Assembly (NCBI GenBank): GCA_022842185.1
Contig: JALHQB010000012.1
Location: 1-64,000 of the forward strand
Source of the DNA: Acetobacteraceae bacterium
GTDB taxonomy: Bacteria; Pseudomonadota; Alphaproteobacteria; Acetobacterales; Acetobacteraceae
Reading direction: 5' to 3'
Length of the DNA stretch: 64,000 bases
The notes beneath the pieces were generated by a model that saw nothing but the letters and a program-made list of their open reading frames with translations, ran no database searches and was not told where the DNA came from. Shown piece by piece: positions 61,209 through 64,000 of this stretch (position 1 is its first letter; each line of letters opens with the position of its first letter). Made by a program: the position numbers and the translations under genes.

Positions 61209-62270
61209 ATGACCATTCTGATCACCGGCGGCCTCGGCTTCATTGGTTCGGCGGTCCTGCGGCGCCTGCTTTCCACGACCGATGAGGCGGTGGTGAACAT
61301 CGACCGCATGACCTACGCGGCCAGCCCCGAGAGCCTCGGCGACTGGTGGCGCCACCCGCGTCACATCCACGTCAACGCGGATATCTGCGACGTGGCGGCC
61401 ATGCGGGCGGCCTTCGCGACGCACCGGCCGTCCCGCGTCATGCATCTGGCCGCCGAATCCCACGTGGACCGGTCGATCGACGGCCCGGCGGAATTCATCC
61501 GAACCAATGTCGTCGGCACGCAGGTCCTGCTGGAAGCGGCGCGGGAATACTGGTCGTCGCTGGACGGTCCGGCGAAGGAGGCCTTTCGCTTCCACCATGT
61601 CTCGACCGATGAGGTGTTCGGTTCGCTGGACAGCAGCGACGACAAGCCCTTCGACGAACACACGCGCTACGATCCGCGCAGTCCCTATTCGGCGTCCAAG
61701 GCGGCGTCCGACCATCTCGTGCGCGCATGGCAGCACACTTACGGCATGCCGAACTTCGTTTCGAACACCACGAACAACTATGGGCCGTGGCAGTTCCCCG
61801 AAAAGCTGATCCCGCTGGTGACGCTCAACGCATTGGATGGCCACCCGCTGCCCGTCTATGGCGACGGATCGAACATCCGGGACTGGATCCATGTCGAGGA
61901 CCATGCCGAGGCGCTGGTCCTCACGCTGTTTCGCGGTGTGCCGGGGGCGACCTACTGTCTCGGGCCGCGGCAGGAACGCAGCAATCTCGAAGTCGTGCGC
62001 GCCATCTGCGCGACGCTGGATCGGCTGCGACCCGACCCCGCCGGGCCGCGCGAGCGGCTGATCACCTATGTGCGCGATCGCCCGGGGCATGATTTTCGCT
62101 ACGCGATGGACCCATCGGGTGCGGAGCAGGCCTTGGGCTGGACTGCGAAATACGACTTCGAAGCGGGCCTGGCGCAGACCATCGCCTGGTATCTGGACAA
62201 TGAAGCGTGGTGGCGGCCGATCCGCGACAAGCGGTACGCCGGGCAGCGCCTGGGTGGGGTGAAGGCATGA
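61209..62270 (+). CDS. rfbB: dTDP-glucose 4,6-dehydratase
   Basis: A 353-residue enzyme. The NAD site is [17 protein letters not shown], the active site [14 protein letters not shown] and [11 protein letters not shown], and [20 protein letters not shown] is the RmlB-specific block, followed by [20 protein letters not shown]. It makes dTDP-4-keto-6-deoxyglucose, the second step to dTDP-L-rhamnose. The start at 61209 directly follows CCTCACCAGC; an AT-richer leader of 217 bases precedes it and probably carries the operon promoter. Its stop overlaps the start of a 25-codon ORF leading to rfbA. Confidence 0.95.
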   Translation: MTILITGGLGFIGSAVLRRLLSTTDEAVVNIDRMTYAASPESLGDWWRHPRHIHVNADICDVAAMRAAFATHRPSRVMHLAAESHVDRSIDGPAEFIRTNVVGTQVLLEAAREYWSSLDGPAKEAFRFHHVSTDEVFGSLDSSDDKPFDEHTRYDPRSPYSASKAASDHLVRAWQHTYGMPNFVSNTTNNYGPWQFPEKLIPLVTLNALDGHPLPVYGDGSNIRDWIHVEDHAEALVLTLFRGVPGATYCLGPRQERSNLEVVRAICATLDRLRPDPAGPRERLITYVRDRPGHDFRYAMDPSGAEQALGWTAKYDFEAGLAQTIAWYLDNEAWWRPIRDKRYAGQRLGGVKA

Positions 62271-62344
62271 CGAGCAACACAGGCTTCGGGCACGGCCGGG
62301 GGCCGACGCACAACCATGCGGCGGCAGGGGAACAGGCACGATGA
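62267..62344 (+). CDS. Possible 25-residue bridging ORF between rfbB and rfbA
   Basis: ATG 62267 overlaps the rfbB stop (ATGA), and its own TGA (62342-62344) overlaps the rfbA ATG at 62341 (ATGA). The frame encodes [20 protein letters not shown] then GEQAR, a His/Gly-rich peptide. Double overlap of this kind usually serves to pass ribosomes from one gene to the next. Whether it is translated is not known. Confidence 0.3.
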   Translation: MTSNTGFGHGRGPTHNHAAAGEQAR

Positions 62345-63222
62345 AGGGCATTCTTCTCGCAGGCGGTTCGGGCACGCGGCTGCACCCGATGACACTCGCA
62401 GCGTCGAAGCAACTGCTGCCGGTCTATGACAAGCCAATGGTGTATTACCCGCTCGGCACGCTCATGCTGGCGGGCATCCGCGACATCCTGCTGATCTCCA
62501 CGCCGGCGGACTTGCCATCCTTTCGCAGGCTGCTGGGCGATGGCAGCCAGTTCGGCGTGTCGATCACCTATGCGGAACAGGCCAAGCCCGAAGGCATTGC
62601 CCAGGCCTTCCACATCGGCGCGGACTGGATCGGGGGCGAACCCTGCGCGCTCGCGCTTGGCGACAACATCATCTATGGCGATGGGATCACCACCCAGCTC
62701 CAGGCGGCGTCCAGCCGCGCGGAGGCCGGCGAAAGCACGATCTTCGGGTATCGCGTGGCGGATCCCGAACGCTACGGCGTCGCCGAATTCGACAGCAACG
62801 GCCGGGTGCTCTCCATCGAGGAAAAGCCCAGCACCCCCAAATCCGACTGGGCGGTGATCGGGCTGTATTTCTACGATGCCCGGGTGACGCAGATCGCGCG
62901 TGACCTCGCCCCTTCGGCGCGCGGGGAGCTTGAGATCACCGACCTGAACAAGGTTTATCTGGGCCTGGATGCGCTGCGCGCCGAACAGCTCGGCCGCGGC
63001 TGCGCCTGGCTCGATGCCGGCACGCCGGGATCGCTGCTGCAGGCTGCGCTGTTCGTCCAGACCGTGCAGGAACGGCAGGGCTTGCAGGTAGGCTGCCCCG
63101 AGGAAATCGCCTTCCGCATGGGCTTCACCGATGCGGCGGCGCTGGCGCAGCAGGCCGCAGCCCTCGGCAAGACCGCCTATGGCGCGTATCTGCGCGACCT
63201 GGCCGGGGGGAAGCTGGCGTGA
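62341..63222 (+). CDS. rfbA: Glucose-1-phosphate thymidylyltransferase
   Basis: A 293-residue nucleotidyltransferase. The signature is [20 protein letters not shown], then [32 protein letters not shown] and [20 protein letters not shown], all RmlA features. It converts glucose-1-phosphate and dTTP to dTDP-glucose, the first step of dTDP-rhamnose synthesis. AGGGGAACAGGCACG precedes the ATG at 62341. Length is standard (about 290). It overlaps rfbC by 4 bases. Confidence 0.95.
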   Translation: MKGILLAGGSGTRLHPMTLAASKQLLPVYDKPMVYYPLGTLMLAGIRDILLISTPADLPSFRRLLGDGSQFGVSITYAEQAKPEGIAQAFHIGADWIGGEPCALALGDNIIYGDGITTQLQAASSRAEAGESTIFGYRVADPERYGVAEFDSNGRVLSIEEKPSTPKSDWAVIGLYFYDARVTQIARDLAPSARGELEITDLNKVYLGLDALRAEQLGRGCAWLDAGTPGSLLQAALFVQTVQERQGLQVGCPEEIAFRMGFTDAAALAQQAAALGKTAYGAYLRDLAGGKLA

Positions 63223-63785
63223 AGGTCACACCGCTTGCGATCCCTGATGTGGTCTTGATCGAACCCGTCCGCCACGGCGACGCCCGAGGGTTCTTCAGCG
63301 AGGTCTGGTCGCGCCGTTCGCTCGCCACCCATGGAATCCAGCCGGATTTCGTGCAGGACAATCACGCCGCCTCGGCGCCCCCCTTCGTGCTGCGCGGGCT
63401 GCATTTCCAGCGGCCGCCCTCGGCGCAGGGCAAGCTCGTGCGCGTCGCGCGCGGCGCCATCCTGGATGTGGCGGTCGATATCCGCGAGGGCTCGCCGACC
63501 TACGGCCAGCATGTCGCTGAGGTGCTGAGCGCGGAGAATTGGCGCCAGATGTGGGTGCCGCGGGGTTTCGCGCATGGGTATTGCACCCTCGAGCCCGATA
63601 CCGAGGTGCAATACAAGACCGACGCCTATTACGACCGTGAAGCCGATGGCGGCATAGCCTGGGACGACCCGGCGCTGGGCATCTCCTGGCCAGTCGATGC
63701 GGCGGCTGCGGTGCTGTCGGACAAGGACCGGACGGCACCGCGGCTGGCGGATATCGCGCCGCCCTTCCCGGCAGGGTCCTGGTGA
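63219..63785 (+). CDS. rfbC: dTDP-4-dehydrorhamnose 3,5-epimerase
   Basis: A 188-residue cupin-fold epimerase. The catalytic His lies in [20 protein letters not shown], with [20 protein letters not shown] and the active-site [19 protein letters not shown] element. It epimerises C3 and C5 of dTDP-4-keto-6-deoxyglucose. The start overlaps rfbA by 4 bases (ATGA). Confidence 0.95.
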   Translation: MKVTPLAIPDVVLIEPVRHGDARGFFSEVWSRRSLATHGIQPDFVQDNHAASAPPFVLRGLHFQRPPSAQGKLVRVARGAILDVAVDIREGSPTYGQHVAEVLSAENWRQMWVPRGFAHGYCTLEPDTEVQYKTDAYYDREADGGIAWDDPALGISWPVDAAAAVLSDKDRTAPRLADIAPPFPAGSW

Positions 63786-64000
63786 TGCGGCGGGTCCTCG
63801 TTACCGGCCGCGGCGGGCAGCTTGCGACCGGACTGGAGGCTGCGCTGCCCGCCATGGGTTTCGCGCCGACGCTGGTCGGCCAGCCCGACTTTGAATTCGA
63901 CGCGCCTGAGACCATCGCCGCCGCCTTCGCCGCCATTCGCCCCGATGCGGTGGTGAATTGCGCGGCCTGGACGGCCGTCGATGCCGCCGAGGACAGCGAA
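63785..64000 (+). CDS. rfbD: dTDP-4-dehydrorhamnose reductase (N-terminal part only)
   Basis: The first 72 codons are present; the gene continues beyond the window. RRVLVTGRGGQLATGLEAAL is the NADPH site, and PDAVVNCAAWTAVDAAEDSE is the RmlD hallmark. It reduces dTDP-4-keto-L-rhamnose to dTDP-L-rhamnose. The ATG at 63785 shares its A with the final base of the rfbC stop codon. Truncation is only the window edge. Confidence 0.92.
   Translation, partial: MRRVLVTGRGGQLATGLEAALPAMGFAPTLVGQPDFEFDAPETIAAAFAAIRPDAVVNCAAWTAVDAAEDSE

Overview
The window is GC-rich alphaproteobacterial chromosome with tightly packed, often ATGA-overlapping operons. A GcrA-type cell-cycle regulator, a PhaR/PhaA/PhaC polyhydroxyalkanoate cluster, many orphan periplasmic binding proteins of the Bug/TctC and DppA types, and a fucose/rhamnose surface-polysaccharide locus point to Rhodospirillales, most likely an Acetobacteraceae of the Roseomonas kind. 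That placement is inferred from gene content, not computed. I saw no rRNA, tRNA, CRISPR array, transposase or phage gene.

Layout. 1-2213: gcrA (cut by the window edge) and an HxlR regulator overlapping a MATE efflux pump. 2683-6629: PHA metabolism (thiolase; a PHA synthase-like gene whose reading frame is broken by one base near 4995; divergent PhaR), then a nearly leaderless XRE regulator. 6768-8393: an orphan peptide-type binding protein. 8865-13204: a PhoQ/PhoP-like two-component pair with a PepSY-like peptide, an ABC-exporter-like membrane protein without an ATPase, and a second periplasmic protein. 13342-17894: a phosphonate-type ABC importer, PhnC-PhnD-PhnD-PhnE-PhnE, with the binding protein duplicated in tandem. 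18039-29153: a cluster of orphan solute-binding proteins (three Bug/TctC, three SBP_bac_5), a NIPSNAP protein, and an EamA exporter with an enolase-superfamily sugar-acid dehydratase. 29248-36212: lipoprotein, DUF805 protein, amidase, ABC exporter, large-subunit catalase. 36425-44693: an eight-gene acyl-CoA catabolic operon (two acyl-CoA dehydrogenases, enoyl-CoA hydratase, two-subunit CoA transferase, PEP-mutase/ICL-family lyase, MaoC hydratase, ADP-forming acyl-CoA synthetase). 44917-47521: small acidic protein, lytic transglycosylase with a SPOR domain, SlyB-like lipoprotein. 47569-64000: surface polysaccharide locus (Wzm/Wzt-type exporter, methyltransferase, five glycosyltransferases including a 999-residue three-module protein, GDP-fucose genes gmd-fcl, dTDP-rhamnose genes rfbB-A-C-D; rfbD is cut by the window end).

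The most unusual signal is non-coding. At least twelve copies of three hairpin-repeat families lie in 3' flanks of genes. In the largest family, six two-hairpin copies share one orientation relative to the upstream stop codon, and the distal stem keeps its pairing while its bases change in both arms. That is direct evidence of selection on structure. Other small-scale signals are a cluster of TTGCAA palindromes before the HxlR gene, a strong promoter ending almost at a start codon, a hairpin that would hide a ribosome binding site, a 26-bp tandem triplication at the start of the 999-residue protein, and a 25-codon ORF bridging rfbB and rfbA by ATGA overlaps at both ends.
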